DNA of 12,584 nucleotides, from contig JAJZQR010000151.1 in the NCBI GenBank assembly GCA_021806765.1, positions 1 through 12,584 on the forward strand, read 5' to 3'. The position numbers and the translations under genes are program-made. Position 1 is the first letter of the stretch. The number at the start of each line of letters is the position of its first letter. Positions 12,489 through 12,584 of the stretch are shown in pieces. This stretch comes from Chloroflexota bacterium (GTDB lineage Bacteria; Chloroflexota; UBA6077). Under the pieces are notes generated by a model. It saw only the letters and a list, made by a program, of their open reading frames with translations. It made no database searches and was not told where the DNA came from.

Positions 12489-12584
12489 ACCTAACTCGGC
12501 AAAGCCGAAACCAAAAAGGTTGTATGCTTGAACACCGATGATCTCCCGCAGATGCCGCTTGGTCGAGAGAGGAGCGTGCTCGGA

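Noticed and set aside
12489..12584. Upstream extension of the ABC ATPase frame, or the tail of a permease, at the right edge
   Set aside because: The frame is open but has no ATG, GTG or TTG, and the translation does not resemble a permease C-terminus in any of the three minus-strand frames.

Overview
The window is GC-rich, densely coded bacterial DNA. The gene set (tandem heavy-metal P-type ATPases, a DUF2318 Fe-S-type membrane protein, CcmF, a zinc-ribbon CcmI-like protein, a SHOCT protein and a Met/Gly/Tyr-rich secreted protein) would fit a Chloroflexota lineage or another high-GC free-living bacterium. I saw no rRNA, tRNA or marker gene, so the taxonomy is a guess. No insertion sequence, CRISPR array or phage gene is visible.

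Left block (1-3854), metal efflux: two paralogous P-type ATPases lie in tandem on the minus strand. The distal one runs off the left edge. A CmtR-like ArsR/SmtB repressor gene diverges from them on the plus strand. The 211-bp divergent region holds a good sigma70-type promoter for the ATPases, two similar 18-bp dyads flanking it (probable repressor operators), and a 34-bp dyad around the putative -10 of the regulator. The simplest reading is a metal-derepressed Cd/Pb/Zn/Co-type export operon.

Centre (3935-7327), cytochrome c biogenesis: three plus-strand genes encode a membrane-anchored DUF2318 protein, a full CcmF-type haem lyase subunit with all four expected histidines and the WWD motif, and a CcmI-like membrane/zinc-ribbon protein. 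They look like one transcription unit and are followed by a GC-rich hairpin.

Decayed stretch (7384-8386): a lipoprotein signal leads through two frameshifts into the start of a DsbA/thioredoxin-like domain. The first Cys of its CPxC motif is a TGA codon, followed by a small hairpin that fits loose bacterial SECIS criteria. The domain is cut off after about 30 more residues and runs in frame into a four-helix membrane-protein remnant with its own in-frame TGA. A possible small ORF and then an intact SHOCT/DUF1707-like membrane protein follow.

Right block (8799-12488), minus strand: a membrane-anchored SAM methyltransferase; a strong hairpin; a secreted Met/Gly/Tyr-rich small protein whose promoter carries 11-bp-phased TTCAC repeats like OmpR/PhoB-class sites; a sensor histidine kinase broken by an in-frame TGA and a 10-bp tandem duplication; and a LolD/MacB-type ABC ATPase 26 bp upstream of the kinase. 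Met-rich MMG motifs recur in the SHOCT protein, the secreted protein and the kinase sensor domain, which suggests, but does not prove, a shared metal-related (perhaps copper) envelope role. The number of reading-frame lesions is notable and means either local gene decay or imperfect sequence.
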